Assembly (NCBI GenBank): GCA_905182535.1
Contig: CAJJBZ010000010.1
Coordinates: forward strand, 1 to 64,000
Direction of reading: 5' to 3'
DNA length: 64,000 nt
DNA from: an uncultured Planktomarina sp.
Lineage (GTDB): Bacteria; Pseudomonadota; Alphaproteobacteria; Rhodobacterales; Rhodobacteraceae
The notes beneath the pieces were generated by a model. The model was not told where the DNA came from. It ran no database searches and saw only the letters and a program-made list of their open reading frames with translations. Both the position numbers and the translations under genes were made by a program. This document shows, piece after piece, positions 39,232 through 49,668 of this stretch; position 1 is the stretch's first letter, and each line of letters begins with the position of its first letter.

Positions 39232-40634
39232 TTAGCAGCTGTAATACATGCCAAATTCTACTGGGTGAGGCGTGTGCTCATAGTGCAGAACTTCTTCCAT
39301 TTTCAGGTCGATGTAGCCTGCAATTTGATCTTCAGTGAACACGCCACCTTCAGTCAAAAAGCCCATGTCCGCTTTCAACTCGTCCAGCGCTTCGCGCAGG
39401 GAGCCGCAAACTGTTGGTATATCGGCCAATTCTTCTGGTGGCAGATCATAGAGATCTTTGTCAGCAGCTTCGCCCGGGTGGATTTTGTTTTTGATGCCGT
39501 CAAGGCCGGCCATCAACAAGGCTGCAAAGCACAGGTAAGGGTTTGCAGCTGGATCTGGAAAACGTGCTTCAACACGTTTTGCATTTGCAGACTCAGCCCA
39601 TGGGATCCGAACACAGCCCGAGCGGTTGCGTGCAGAGTAAGCGCGCAAGACAGGGGCTTCAAAACCTGGGATCAAGCGTTTGTAGCTGTTTGTGGCCGGG
39701 TTGGTGAAGGCGTTCAACGCTTTGGCGTGTTGCAGGATGCCACCGATGAAGTAAAGCGCTTCATTAGAAAGGTCTGCGTATTTATCGCCGGCGAACAGAG
39801 GCTTGCTGCCTTTGAAGATGGACATATTTACGTGCATGCCGGTGCCATTATCGCCTGCGATTGGCTTTGGCATGAATGTCGCAGATTTACCGTAGGCGTG
39901 GGCCACATTGTGGATCACGTATTTGTACTTCTGCAATTCGTCAGCTTGATGGGTCAATGAGCCAAAGATCAGGCCCAGTTCATGCTGGCAGCTGGCCACT
40001 TCGTGGTGGTGTTTGTCGACCTTCATGCCCATGCGCTTCATTGTGGATAGCATTTCGCTGCGAATGTCTTGTGCATCGTCAACTGGGTTAACTGGGAAAT
40101 ACCCACCTTTAACGCCGGGGCGATGGCCCATGTTGCCAACTTCATAGGCGCTGTCTGTATTCCAAGACGCGTCTACCGCATCAACTTCGTATGACACTTT
40201 GTTGATTTTGTTTTCGAAGCGGACATCATCAAACAAGAAAAATTCAGCTTCTGGACCCATATAGGCCACGTCACCGATACCTGTTGAGATAAGATAAGCT
40301 TCTGCACGTTGCGCACATCCGCGTGGATCACGCGCATAGCTTTCGCCGGTGTCTGGCTCAACCACGGTGCAATGCACGCAGATGGTTTTTTCAGCATAGA
40401 ATGGGTCAAGATAGGCGGAATCGGCGTCAGGCATCAATTTCATATCTGATTCTTCGATGGATTTCCAACCTGCTATGGACGAACCGTCAAACATGAAACC
40501 GTCTGCGATGAAGTCTTCGTGACTTGATCAGCACAAACTGTAACGTGCTGCAGCTTACCACGTGGGTCAGTGAAACGGATGTCCACATATTCAACGCCTT
40601 CTTCGGCGATCATGGATAGAAGGTCTTTGCTCAT
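39232..40634 (-). CDS. glnA: Glutamine synthetase type I, frameshifted
   Basis: Makes glutamine from glutamate and ammonia. Body shows [41 protein letters not shown] and [20 protein letters not shown]; the adenylylation site region DLYDLPPEE with its Tyr is present. The N-terminal 30 residues ([20 protein letters not shown]) start at 40634 in another frame; one missing base near 40520 (GTCACGAA for GTCGACGAA) breaks VDEDFIADG. Corrected length is 467 aa, normal. Follows glnB by 26 bases in the usual glnB-glnA operon. Confidence 0.94.
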
Positions 40635-40660
40635 TGGATGTCTCTCCTTCAAAAGCGTTA

Positions 40661-41333
<673 letters not shown>

Positions 41334-41418
41334 GCGGGTATGGCGAAATTGGTAGACGCACTAGATTTAGGTTCTAGCGCCGCAAGGCGTGGGGGTTCAA
41401 GTCCCTCTACCCGCACCA
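41334..41418 (+). tRNA. tRNA-Leu (anticodon UAG)
   Basis: Acceptor arms GCGGGTA and TACCCGC, D arm with TTGGTAGA, anticodon stem CTAGA/TCTAG around loop TTTAGGT (anticodon TAG), a long variable arm typical of class II tRNAs (CGCCGCAAGGCGT), and the T arm GGGGGTTCAAGTCCCTC. The CCA end is encoded (41416-41418). The tig start follows 21 bases later. Confidence 0.97.
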
Positions 41419-41439
41419 TAGTTTGAAAAGGGATTTAAC

Positions 41440-42771
41440 ATGCAGGTCACTGAGACCCTGAACGAAGGCTTAAAGCGCGGTTATAATATAGTTATAACAG
41501 CCGCTGAGTTGGCTACAAAAGTTGATGAAAAACTGGTTGAAGCCCGGCCTGATATTGAGATGAAGGGCTTTCGTAAAGGTAAAGTACCTATGGCTCTGCT
41601 TAAAAAGCAGTATGGTCAGCGTTTGATGGGCGAAGCGATGCAAGAAAGTATTGATGGCGCCATGGCTAAGCACCTGCAAGACAGTGGCGATCGCCCAGCA
41701 ATGCAACCGGCCGTCAAAATGACTAACGATGACTGGAAAGAGGGCGAAGACATTAATGTTGAAATGTCGTACGAGGCTTTGCCAATCATACCTGAGGTGG
41801 ATCTGAAGAAGATTAAACTCGACAAGTTGATTACGAAACCCGATGACGCTTCTGTTGATGAAGCTTTGGCAAACTTGTCTGAAACAGCTCAAGACTTCGC
41901 AGATCGCAAAAAAGGCTCAAAAGCTAAAGACGGCGATCAAGTGACTATAGATTTCCTCGGTAAAGTTGACGGCGAGCCTTTCGAAGGCGGTACTGCTGAA
42001 GATTACCCATTGGTTTTGGGTTCTAATTCCTTCATCCCCGGTTTTGAAGAGCAGCTGATAGGCGCTAAGGTCGAAACAGATATTGAAGTTAAAGTTACCT
42101 TCCCAGCAGAATATGGTGCTGAAAATCTTGCGGGGAAAGACGCAATTTTTGAATGTAAAGTAAAAGCTATTAAGGCCCCTACGGCAGCTGAAATCAACGA
42201 TGAGCTAGCCAAAAAATTTGGTGCCGAAGACCTTGCTGGCCTAAAGGTTCAAATTTCCGAGCGCCTAGAGACTGAATATGCGGGCGCTGCCCGAGCTGTA
42301 CAAAAACGCGGCCTGCTTGATGCTCTAGATGAAATGGTAAAATTTGAACTTCCGCCTTCATTAGTTGAAGCTGAGGCTGGCCAGATTGCGCACCAGATGT
42401 GGCATGATGAGAACCCTGAAGTTGAGGGGCATGACCATCCTGAAGTGACGCCAACAGATGATCATAATTCTCTTGCAGAACGCCGTGTACGCCTAGGTTT
42501 ACTTTTGGCTGAGTTAGGCCAAAAAGCTGAGATCCAAGTTACTGACGCCGAAATGACGCAAGCGATGATGAATCAAGCCCGCCAATACCCCGGTCAAGAG
42601 CGTGAGTTCTTTGAATTTGTACAGAAAAATCAGCAAATGCAACAACAAATGCGTGCGCCATTGTTTGAAGATAAGGTAGTTGACTATGTATTTGAGCTGG
42701 CAACAATCACAGACAAAGACATAACCAAAGACGAATTACAGAAGATTGTTGAAGCCCTCGACGAAGAATAA
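41440..42771 (+). CDS. tig: Trigger factor
   Basis: Ribosome-bound chaperone with peptidyl-prolyl isomerase activity. 443 aa. N-terminal ribosome-binding signature [17 protein letters not shown] (about 44-60), a central FKBP-like domain ([21 protein letters not shown], about 165-185), then the helical C-terminal chaperone arms. An AAAAGGG precedes the ATG. Lies immediately after tRNA-Leu and may be transcribed through it. Confidence 0.96.
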   Translation: MQVTETLNEGLKRGYNIVITAAELATKVDEKLVEARPDIEMKGFRKGKVPMALLKKQYGQRLMGEAMQESIDGAMAKHLQDSGDRPAMQPAVKMTNDDWKEGEDINVEMSYEALPIIPEVDLKKIKLDKLITKPDDASVDEALANLSETAQDFADRKKGSKAKDGDQVTIDFLGKVDGEPFEGGTAEDYPLVLGSNSFIPGFEEQLIGAKVETDIEVKVTFPAEYGAENLAGKDAIFECKVKAIKAPTAAEINDELAKKFGAEDLAGLKVQISERLETEYAGAARAVQKRGLLDALDEMVKFELPPSLVEAEAGQIAHQMWHDENPEVEGHDHPEVTPTDDHNSLAERRVRLGLLLAELGQKAEIQVTDAEMTQAMMNQARQYPGQEREFFEFVQKNQQMQQQMRAPLFEDKVVDYVFELATITDKDITKDELQKIVEALDEE

Positions 42772-42786
42772 TTTATAAATTTTACT

Positions 42787-42816
42787 GACACCTAGTCTGC
42801 CTGAAGACCAGGTGTC
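42787..42816 (+). terminator. Possible hairpin terminator after tig
   Basis: GACACCTAGTC (42787-42797) can pair with GACCAGGTGTC (42806-42816) with one mismatch around an 8-base loop. There is no T tract after it, so this is only a stem-loop 15 bases after the stop. Confidence 0.4.
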
Positions 42817-42960
42817 GGTTAACCTAAGCGTTAGCCAAAAATCCTTCTCGTAAAAATACAGAAATATTTAAGTTCAGCTTGCGTCAAGGCTTAGCTGAAA
42901 CCTCTGTGTGGAAACGAGCGTTTTGGATAGTGAATAATTTTTCGATTTTAAAATATGCAA

Positions 42961-42994
42961 AAGAAAAGCGCCACCTTAACGTAAGGCGGCGCTA
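42961..42994 (-). terminator. Terminator of the rpsF-rpsR-rplI operon
   Basis: On the minus strand AGCGCCGCCTTA pairs with TAAGGTGGCGCT (one wobble) and is followed by TTTCTTT. Located 26 bases after the rplI stop. Confidence 0.8.
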
Positions 42995-43019
42995 AACTAT
43001 CTAACAAAGTGAGAAGGGT

Positions 43020-43646
43020 TTAAGCCCCGTCTTCAGCATTCACTTCCTGAGATGTTGTGCGTTGTTCATCATCACCAAAATCGTCCATACCAGCAGATCC
43101 GATGTCGTCGAACAGCTCCTGAATTTCGAACTCGGCAGCAGCTTCTTCTTCTGCGGCTAGATCTTGGATAGATTTCCCAGCTGCTTGAAGCTTAGCTTCT
43201 TCAGCAGAGCGTGCAACATTTAGCTCGATTTTGGCTTCTACTTCCGGGTGTAGAACCACGGAAAGATCATGGATTCCTAAATCCTTGATAGGCGCCATTA
43301 AAACTACCTGTTTCTTGTCGAGGCTGAAACCAGCTTCAGAAGCTGCATCGGCAGCATCACGCGTCGTGACTGAGCCATAAAGAGAACCTGCATCAGAAGC
43401 TGAGCGAATCACAACAAATTGTTGTCCATTCAGTTTTCCAGCCAAGGATTCTGCCTCGGCTTTAGTCTCCAGATTGCGCGCTTCCATCTGTGATTTTTTA
43501 GCTTCAAAGCTAGCAATATTTGCTTCAGAGGCTCTCAGCGCTTTGCCAGTAGGAATTAGGAAATTCCGCGCAAATCCCTGCTTCACATTTACTACATCGC
43601 CCATTTGACCCAATTTGGCCACGCGTTCCATAAGGATAATTTGCAT
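43020..43646 (-). CDS. rplI: 50S ribosomal protein bL9
   Basis: 208 aa. N-terminal rRNA-binding part [19 protein letters not shown] with [16 protein letters not shown], the long connecting helix, and a C-terminal globular domain. The acidic tail (about 160-208) makes it longer than the E. coli protein (149 aa), as is usual in Rhodobacteraceae. Last gene of the operon. Confidence 0.96.
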   Translation of the reverse strand: MQIILMERVAKLGQMGDVVNVKQGFARNFLIPTGKALRASEANIASFEAKKSQMEARNLETKAEAESLAGKLNGQQFVVIRSASDAGSLYGSVTTRDAADAASEAGFSLDKKQVVLMAPIKDLGIHDLSVVLHPEVEAKIELNVARSAEEAKLQAAGKSIQDLAAEEEAAAEFEIQELFDDIGSAGMDDFGDDEQRTTSQEVNAEDGA

Positions 43647-43658
43647 GTGCTTAGCTCC

Positions 43659-43886
43659 CTATTTCACAGCATATGGCAGTAAGGCCAAGAAACGAGCACG
43701 TTTGATGGCGCGAGCCAATTCACGTTGTTTCTTTGCAGAGACTGCGGTGATACGAGACGGCACAATTTTGCCACGCTCAGAGATATAGCGCTGAAGCAAA
43801 CGTGTGTCTTTGTAATCGATTTTCGGGGCATTATCACCAGAGAAAGGGCAGACCTTCCGGCGGCGGAAAAATGGTTTTGTTCCCAT
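43659..43886 (-). CDS. rpsR: 30S ribosomal protein bS18
   Basis: 75 aa. [23 protein letters not shown] and the conserved [36 protein letters not shown] segments (noted here as [12 protein letters not shown] and [11 protein letters not shown]) identify it. Normal length, between rpsF and rplI. Confidence 0.97.
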   Translation of the reverse strand: MGTKPFFRRRKVCPFSGDNAPKIDYKDTRLLQRYISERGKIVPSRITAVSAKKQRELARAIKRARFLALLPYAVK

Positions 43887-43899
43887 AACTTAGCGCTCC

Positions 43900-44274
43900 T
43901 TATGTCCGACGTTCGCGGCGTTCGCCACGATCACCGCGATCACCACGGTCGTCACGTTTTTGCATTTGAACAGATGGGCCTTCTTCGTGGCCGTCCACGC
44001 GGATTGTCAACAAACGCATGACATCTTCATGCAGAGCCATCAGACGCTCCATTTCCTTTACAGCTACGGCAGGCGCGTCTGTTTTAAGAAAGGCGTAATG
44101 GCCTTTACGGTTTTTGTTAACTTTATACGCCATGGTTTTGACGCCCCAATATTCATGCTCAACGACGGAGCCGCCGTTTTCGCTTAGAATACCAGAAAAT
44201 TCTTCAATTAATGCCTCGGCCTGTGTGTTCGACAGGTCCTGACGCATGATGAAGACATGCTCATAAAATGACAT
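43900..44274 (-). CDS. rpsF: 30S ribosomal protein bS6
   Basis: 124 aa. MSFYEHVFIMRQDLSNTQAE, the YWGVKTMAYKVNKNRKGHYA strand and a charged C-terminal tail rich in Arg, Asp and Gly. First gene of the rpsF-rpsR-rplI operon, divergent from fabD. Confidence 0.97.
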   Translation of the reverse strand: MSFYEHVFIMRQDLSNTQAEALIEEFSGILSENGGSVVEHEYWGVKTMAYKVNKNRKGHYAFLKTDAPAVAVKEMERLMALHEDVMRLLTIRVDGHEEGPSVQMQKRDDRGDRGDRGERRERRT

Positions 44275-44581
44275 GTGCTTTCCTGTTTTTTAGGTGCGCT
44301 TCAAAGATCAGATTTTAGACCGCAGCCTGATCACGAGAGGCCGCACGAGAAAATATATTCTGCGGATAATTGGGGATGCCATAAGTGGCGCCAGTGCGCA
44401 AGGAGATTGGCTAATATAATATAATTTTAGCTAGTTTTTGAGTGCGGGTGTTAATTACCCAAAGGGCATTTGGATAAAGGCACTATTTGGCTTCTGGTGC
44501 CCTTAATTCTCAGTTAAACCGTTGCGTGAAGCAGGGACAGCGGATAAACTAAAAAAATAAAGCTTTACAAGAGGATCAAGG
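44275..44581. other. Divergent promoter region rpsF / fabD
   Basis: 307 bases with no supported gene. It should hold promoters for the ribosomal operon (minus) and fabD (plus). A TATAAT occurs at 44415-44420 in an AT-rich patch, but no good -35 element accompanies it on the plus strand. Confidence 0.4.
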
Positions 44582-45520
44582 ATGCGAGCATTTGTTTTTC
44601 CGGGCCAAGGAGCTCAGACGGTTGGCATGGGGCAGGCTTTAGCCTCCAGTTATCCCGCCGCTAGGGCTGTCTTTGAAGAGGTTGATGATGCGCTTGGGCA
44701 GAACCTCTCTGCTTTGATTTGGGAGGGTGACATTGAAACGCTAACCCTAACCGCAAATGCACAGCCCGCCTTGATGGCAACATCTTTGGCTGCCTTGCGT
44801 GCTTTGGAGGCCGAGGGTGTGGCATTAGATACCGCTGCATATGTGGCTGGTCACTCTTTGGGTGAATATTCTGCGCTTGCTGCTGCTGGGGCAATTTCGC
44901 TAGCGGACACGGCTCGTTTGTTGCGCATCCGTGGAACTGCGATGCAGGAGGCCGTGCCTGTTGGTGTTGGCGCCATGGCTGCAATTTTGGGCTTGGACTT
45001 TGCTACTGTAACGAAGGTTGCGGAAGCGGCCGCGCAAGGCGAAGTTTGCCAAGCGGCAAATGACAACGATTCAGGCCAGGTCGTAGTCTCGGGCAACAGG
45101 GCTGCTGTGGACCGCGCACTGAATTTAGCCAAGGAAGCTGGTGCAAAACGTGCGTTACTGCTGCCTGTAAGCGCTCCGTTTCATTGCATTTTGATGGAAC
45201 CGGCGGCGGACCGGATGGCGTCTGCACTGATGGAGATTAATATTTCTACGCCTGTTTTGCCATTAGTGGCTAATGTGAGGGCGTCAGCGGTTAGCGATCC
45301 TGCAGTGATACGCTCTTTGTTGGTTGAGCAAGTAACTGGAGCGGTACGGTGGCGCGAGTCAGTGATGTATTTAGCTTCTAAAGGCGTGACTGAGGTTTGG
45401 GAGATCGGGGCGGGAAAGGCTTTGTCCGGCATGATCCGAAGAATTGACCGTGCTATAACGTGCAAAACTTTTGGCGCGCCTGAAGATATTGCCAAGGCTT
45501 TGGAGGTCCCTACTGAATAG
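44582..45520 (+). CDS. fabD: Malonyl-CoA:ACP transacylase
   Basis: Loads malonyl groups onto ACP for fatty acid synthesis. 312 aa. N-terminal FPGQGAQTVGMG, nucleophile motif GHSLGEYSA (Ser about 92) and catalytic His in PVSAPFHC (about 201). AAGAGGATC precedes the start. First of fabD-fabG-acpP-fabF-mltG. Confidence 0.97.
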   Translation: MRAFVFPGQGAQTVGMGQALASSYPAARAVFEEVDDALGQNLSALIWEGDIETLTLTANAQPALMATSLAALRALEAEGVALDTAAYVAGHSLGEYSALAAAGAISLADTARLLRIRGTAMQEAVPVGVGAMAAILGLDFATVTKVAEAAAQGEVCQAANDNDSGQVVVSGNRAAVDRALNLAKEAGAKRALLLPVSAPFHCILMEPAADRMASALMEINISTPVLPLVANVRASAVSDPAVIRSLLVEQVTGAVRWRESVMYLASKGVTEVWEIGAGKALSGMIRRIDRAITCKTFGAPEDIAKALEVPTE

Positions 45521-45608
45521 CGCTGTGGTAGTGATACAGATAAGACATCTAAACCTAGGTTTGTCTCTTTAAGCCCACTAACAAAAGTATCTAAATTAGG
45601 AGAGTTAT

Positions 45609-46346
45609 ATGTTTCGTTTGGATGGAAAAAACGCATTAGTTACCGGAGCTTCCGGCGGCATCGGTGGTGAGATTGCAAAAACGCTGCATGCAGCTGGCGC
45701 AATCGTTGCGTTGTCGGGCTCGCGAATTGCACCCTTGGAGGCTCTGGCGGGTGAGCTAGGCGAAAGAGTACATGTTCTAACCTGTGACTTGTCAGATCCT
45801 GAAGCGGTTACTGCTTTGCCCAAGCAAGCTGCTGAGGCTATGTCCAGTGTTGATATTTTAATCAATAACGCTGGTGTGACTCGTGACAACCTTTTTATGC
45901 GCATGTCTGATGAGGAATGGGACTCCGTCTTGAACATTAATCTCACCAGTACCATGCGCCTGTGCAAAGGTGTGCTGCGCGGCATGATGAAGGCGCGATG
46001 GGGCCGGATCATAAATATCTCTTCCATAGTGGGATCTACAGGTAACCCTGGCCAAGCCAATTATGCAGCGTCAAAAGCGGGCGTCGTGGCTATGTCCAAA
46101 TCGCTGGCCTATGAAGTGGCTACCCGGGGTATTACGGTCAACTGTGTTGCCCCAGGCTTTATAACAACTGCTATGACTGAAAAGCTTACTGATAATCAAA
46201 AATCAGGAATTTTGACCCAAGTACCTGTGGGGCGTATGGGTACTGCCGGTGAAATTGCTGCAGCAGCATTGTATCTTGCAAGTGACGAAGCTGCCTATGT
46301 GACTGGTACAACTCTGCATGTGAACGGTGGCATGGCTATGCTTTAG
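45609..46346 (+). CDS. fabG: 3-oxoacyl-ACP reductase
   Basis: NADPH-dependent short-chain dehydrogenase of the elongation cycle. 245 aa. Cofactor motif TGASGGIGGEIA (about 12-23), the NNAGVTRDN segment, catalytic Ser (ISSIVG) and YAASK (Tyr and Lys), and C-terminal VTGTTLHVNGGMAM. TAGGAGAG precedes the ATG. Confidence 0.97.
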   Translation: MFRLDGKNALVTGASGGIGGEIAKTLHAAGAIVALSGSRIAPLEALAGELGERVHVLTCDLSDPEAVTALPKQAAEAMSSVDILINNAGVTRDNLFMRMSDEEWDSVLNINLTSTMRLCKGVLRGMMKARWGRIINISSIVGSTGNPGQANYAASKAGVVAMSKSLAYEVATRGITVNCVAPGFITTAMTEKLTDNQKSGILTQVPVGRMGTAGEIAAAALYLASDEAAYVTGTTLHVNGGMAML

Positions 46347-46385
46347 TGTCTTTCTGCCTATTTCAGGTTATCTCTTACAAAACAT

Positions 46386-46413
46386 TTGCCCCTAGGCAAA
46401 CCTGTGCTATAGG
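46386..46413 (+). promoter_or_regulatory. Candidate sigma-70 promoter for acpP
   Basis: TTGCCC at 46386-46391 and TATAGG at 46408-46413, spaced by 16 bases, about 150 bases upstream of the acpP ATG. A separate strong promoter for acpP would fit its high expression (inference). Confidence 0.35.
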
Positions 46414-46566
46414 CGGCCTAACGGCGTGCACTGCACTTTAATATTCGCACATCGCCCCCCCTAAACTAACGGGGATCCACCGCTTCTATATTGAAGCACC
46501 TCAAGATCGTAGCCATGCTGCGGAGAACCACGGGCTAAGGCCTAGGAACTAATAAGGACCTGAGAT

Positions 46567-46800
46567 ATGAGCGATGTAGCTGACCGCGTTAAAAAGATTG
46601 TTGTAGAGCACCTGGGTGTTGAAGAAGATAAGGTTGTTGAAAATGCGTCTTTTATCGACGACTTAGGCGCAGATAGCCTTGATACAGTCGAATTGGTTAT
46701 GGCTTTCGAAGAAGAATTTGGAATTGAGATTCCGGATGACGCTGCTGAAACAATTCAGACGTTTGGCGATGCTGTAAAGCATATCTCTGAAGCAGTTTAA
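46567..46800 (+). CDS. acpP: Acyl carrier protein
   Basis: 77 aa acidic carrier of growing acyl chains. The phosphopantetheine attachment site is in [19 protein letters not shown] (Ser37). Preceded by a 220-base leader with its own candidate promoter and followed by a terminator before fabF, so it is probably transcribed partly on its own. Confidence 0.98.
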   Translation: MSDVADRVKKIVVEHLGVEEDKVVENASFIDDLGADSLDTVELVMAFEEEFGIEIPDDAAETIQTFGDAVKHISEAV

Positions 46801-46819
46801 CAACTGACTGTAGAGTTTT

Positions 46820-46855
46820 TAAGCGGCATCCTATTTAGGGTGCCGTTTTTGTTTA
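46820..46855 (+). terminator. Terminator after acpP
   Basis: CGGCATCCT pairs with AGGGTGCCG (one G-T wobble), followed by TTTTTGTTT. Begins about 20 bases after the acpP stop; readthrough would reach fabF. Confidence 0.8.
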
Positions 46856-46940
46856 ATTATCCAAATAGTTGATGAATTGGGGCTGACCTGTTGATTGGTT
46901 TAGGCCATAGTTTGTATTGAGATCAAAATTGGAGATCATT

Positions 46941-48200
46941 ATGCGGCGTGTGGTAGTTACTGGGCTTGGAATGGTATCCCCTCTGGCGGATGGGGTTGAA
47001 GCAACTTGGGAGCTATTGCTTGCAGGTAAGTCTGGCGCAGGTCCAATTAAAAAATTTGATGCATGCGATGTGGTCACAAAATATGCTTGTGAAGTGCCTC
47101 TGGGAGACGGGTCCAACGGGACCTTCAATGGCGACACGTACATGGCGCCTAAGGAACAACGTAAGGTTGATGATTTCATTCTTTATGGCATGGCTGCTGC
47201 ACAGCAGGCGGTTGAAGATAGTGGCTGGCTGCCTGAAGCTCATTCTGACCTTGAACGCACGGGCGTTATGATTGGCTCTGGTATTGGTGGATTACAAACG
47301 ATTGCGGCCACTGCATTGCTCATCAAGGAAAAAGGCCCACGCCGGGTGTCACCGTTCTTCATTCCTGGGGCTTTGATCAATCTTGTATCTGGCCATGTGA
47401 GTATTAGATTTGGATTTAAAGGCCCCAACCATGCGGTTGTGACGGCCTGTTCCACAGGAGCTCACGCTATTGGAGATGCTGCTCGAATTATTAAGTATGG
47501 TGATGCAGATGTTATGGTAGCAGGTGGCGCTGAAAGCTCAATTTGTGAGATTGGAATTGCAGGCTTCAACGCCTGTAAGGCGCTATCGACGAAAGGGGAA
47601 GCGGACCCAACCAAAGCTAGCCGACCCTATGACGTTGATCGTGATGGTTTTGTTATGGGTGAGGGGGCAGGTGTAGTGGTTCTTGAAGAGCTAGAACATG
47701 CCAAGGCTCGCGGTGCTAAAATATACGCAGAAGTTTTGGGCTATGGAATGTCCGGCGATGCTTACCACATTACTGCGCCATCTGAGTCAGGCGAGGGCGG
47801 CGAACGCTCTATGCGTGCAGCTTTAAAGAACGCGTCCATTCATCCATCAGATATTGATTATATTAATGCGCATGGTACTTCGACCATGGCGGACACAATA
47901 GAATTGGCGGCAGTTGAGCGGTTGTTGGGAGACACTGCATCGACGGTCACAATGTCCTCGACGAAATCCTCTACTGGCCATTTGCTTGGTGCCGCGGGCG
48001 CAATTGAAGCAATCTTTAGTATTTTGGCGATCCGTGATCAGGTAGCCCCACCGACTATTAACCTTGACAATCCTGCAGTTGAGACTGTGATCGATCTCGC
48101 TCCGAATATAAAAGTCGAGCGGAAAATCGACGTTGCCTTGTCAAACTCTTTCGGATTTGGTGGTACCAATGCCAGCGTCGTTTTTGGGAAATATAAGTAA
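46941..48200 (+). CDS. fabF: 3-oxoacyl-ACP synthase II
   Basis: Condensing enzyme of fatty acid elongation. 419 aa. N-terminal MRRVVVTGLGMVSPL, nucleophile in VVTACSTGAHAIGDAAR (Cys about 169), the catalytic His residues in NAHGTSTMADTIE and SSTGHLLGAAGAIE, and the C-terminal SNSFGFGGTNASVVF. Start set at 46941, where the conserved N-terminus begins; eight further codons upstream are open. mltG follows one base after the stop. Confidence 0.97.
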   Translation: MRRVVVTGLGMVSPLADGVEATWELLLAGKSGAGPIKKFDACDVVTKYACEVPLGDGSNGTFNGDTYMAPKEQRKVDDFILYGMAAAQQAVEDSGWLPEAHSDLERTGVMIGSGIGGLQTIAATALLIKEKGPRRVSPFFIPGALINLVSGHVSIRFGFKGPNHAVVTACSTGAHAIGDAARIIKYGDADVMVAGGAESSICEIGIAGFNACKALSTKGEADPTKASRPYDVDRDGFVMGEGAGVVVLEELEHAKARGAKIYAEVLGYGMSGDAYHITAPSESGEGGERSMRAALKNASIHPSDIDYINAHGTSTMADTIELAAVERLLGDTASTVTMSSTKSSTGHLLGAAGAIEAIFSILAIRDQVAPPTINLDNPAVETVIDLAPNIKVERKIDVALSNSFGFGGTNASVVFGKYK

Positions 48201-48201
48201 T

Positions 48202-49353
48202 ATGTGGCGGAACATCGCTTCCAATGCTCTTACAGTTTTTGTCGTTGGATTGTTCCTCCTTGGAGGTTTGATGACGCTGCTAAAATCGCAATATTACAGC
48301 CCAGGTCCTTTGGTACAGGCCATTTGCCTTAAGGTGGACGCGGGTAGTTCTATGTCAAAGGTTGCTGTGCAATTGGGAGAAGTTGGCGCTGTTTCTAGTA
48401 AGAGATTGTTTCATATTGGGGTGGATTATACGGGTAAAGCAGGTGACCTAAAGGCTGGGAATTTTCTTATTTCTGAGGGCGCATCAATGGCCCAAATTGC
48501 TGATCAAATTACCACTAACGGTCGAAATACTTGTGGAACAGAGGTGATCTATCGGGTGGGCGTCACCAGTACTACCGTTTTGGTACGTGAGTTGGACCCT
48601 ACCACGAACTCCTATGTGGAAGTTGTGCGCTTTAATCCTGCTGAGGATGCTATTCCTGAGGTCTATTCTCGTGTAATAGTGCTAGATGATACCCGCATGC
48701 GCGTTGCATTGGCTGAGGGCACCACAAGCTGGCAGATAGTAAAGGCGTTAAAGTCTATTAATATTTTGGATGGTGATATCCTTGAGGTCCCATTAGAGGG
48801 GTCTTTAGCTCCAGACAGTTACGAAATAAAAACTGGTGATATGCGTTTTGATGTTTTGTCCAAAATGGCAGTAGCTCAAGACCTTCGTCTTTCAGAGGTT
48901 TGGGCAAGACGTGATGAAAATACTCCGGTCAAGACAATCGGCGAGCTTCTTATACTTGCTTCGATCATTGAAAAAGAAACTGGAGTATCGGACGAAAGGT
49001 TTCAAGTTGCCTCTGTCTTTGTTAATCGATTGAATAAAGGCATGCCTTTGCAAACGGACCCCACTGTTATTTATGGTATTACGATGGGAAAAGGCCCGCT
49101 TGGTCGTGGGTTACGTAAAAGTGAGCTGCGCAGAGATACCCCTTGGAACACATACGTAAACCGTGGTTTGCCCCCAACACCTATTGCTAACCCTGGACTT
49201 GCGAGTCTTCAGGCTGCTTTGGCGCCAATGGATACAGATTATATTTTTTTTGTGGCAGATGGTACTGGAGGCCATGCCTTCGCAGTAACCCTAAAAGAGC
49301 ACAATCAAAATGTGGTAGCATGGCGTAAAATTGAAGCAGAGCGTAACCGGTGA
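48202..49353 (+). CDS. mltG: Endolytic murein transglycosylase MltG
   Basis: Inner-membrane lytic transglycosylase thought to terminate nascent glycan strands. 383 aa. N-terminal helix (LTVFVVGLFLLGGLMTLL), LysM-like region, and the YceG catalytic domain with LASIIEKETGVSDER (catalytic Glu) and PLQTDPTVIYG. I start at ATG 48202 (MWRNIASNAL), right after the fabF stop. The fabF-mltG pairing is common in alphaproteobacteria. Confidence 0.94.
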   Translation: MWRNIASNALTVFVVGLFLLGGLMTLLKSQYYSPGPLVQAICLKVDAGSSMSKVAVQLGEVGAVSSKRLFHIGVDYTGKAGDLKAGNFLISEGASMAQIADQITTNGRNTCGTEVIYRVGVTSTTVLVRELDPTTNSYVEVVRFNPAEDAIPEVYSRVIVLDDTRMRVALAEGTTSWQIVKALKSINILDGDILEVPLEGSLAPDSYEIKTGDMRFDVLSKMAVAQDLRLSEVWARRDENTPVKTIGELLILASIIEKETGVSDERFQVASVFVNRLNKGMPLQTDPTVIYGITMGKGPLGRGLRKSELRRDTPWNTYVNRGLPPTPIANPGLASLQAALAPMDTDYIFFVADGTGGHAFAVTLKEHNQNVVAWRKIEAERNR

Positions 49354-49668
49354 GGGCACCTAATCCAAACAACGCCGTTTAGTTAAATTCACTTCGTGTT
49401 TTCCCCTTTATATTTAAGTTGCAAGAAAGAGTTAGATACTGCGTGTCTTAATGGTTCTTCAGTCATGCAAAAACCTTAGGTATATTGCTGCAATGATCGG
49501 ATATGATATTGATGGGTACCAATATTAAGAAGCGCCCTACGGCTACCTAATAGTCAAGGTCATATACAGTATCTCCGGTCGGGCTCCCGATAAAGTGATA
49601 TGGATTGAAAGCCTTGGCATTCAGCGCACTTCATCTATAGTAAACAAGTAGAATTGAGGGATAACGCC
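49354..49668. other. Intergenic region between mltG and cysE
   Basis: 315 AT-leaning bases, no supported gene. A short GC hairpin (TCGGG/CCCGA near 49577-49590) is visible. The cysE promoter should be here; I saw no recognisable riboswitch. Confidence 0.4.

Noticed and set aside
39217..39960. Long plus-strand open frame of 247 codons opposite glnA
   Set aside because: It mirrors the codons of the conserved glnA gene on the other strand and has no recognisable protein features; Cys/Phe/Val-rich composition is typical of an antisense shadow.
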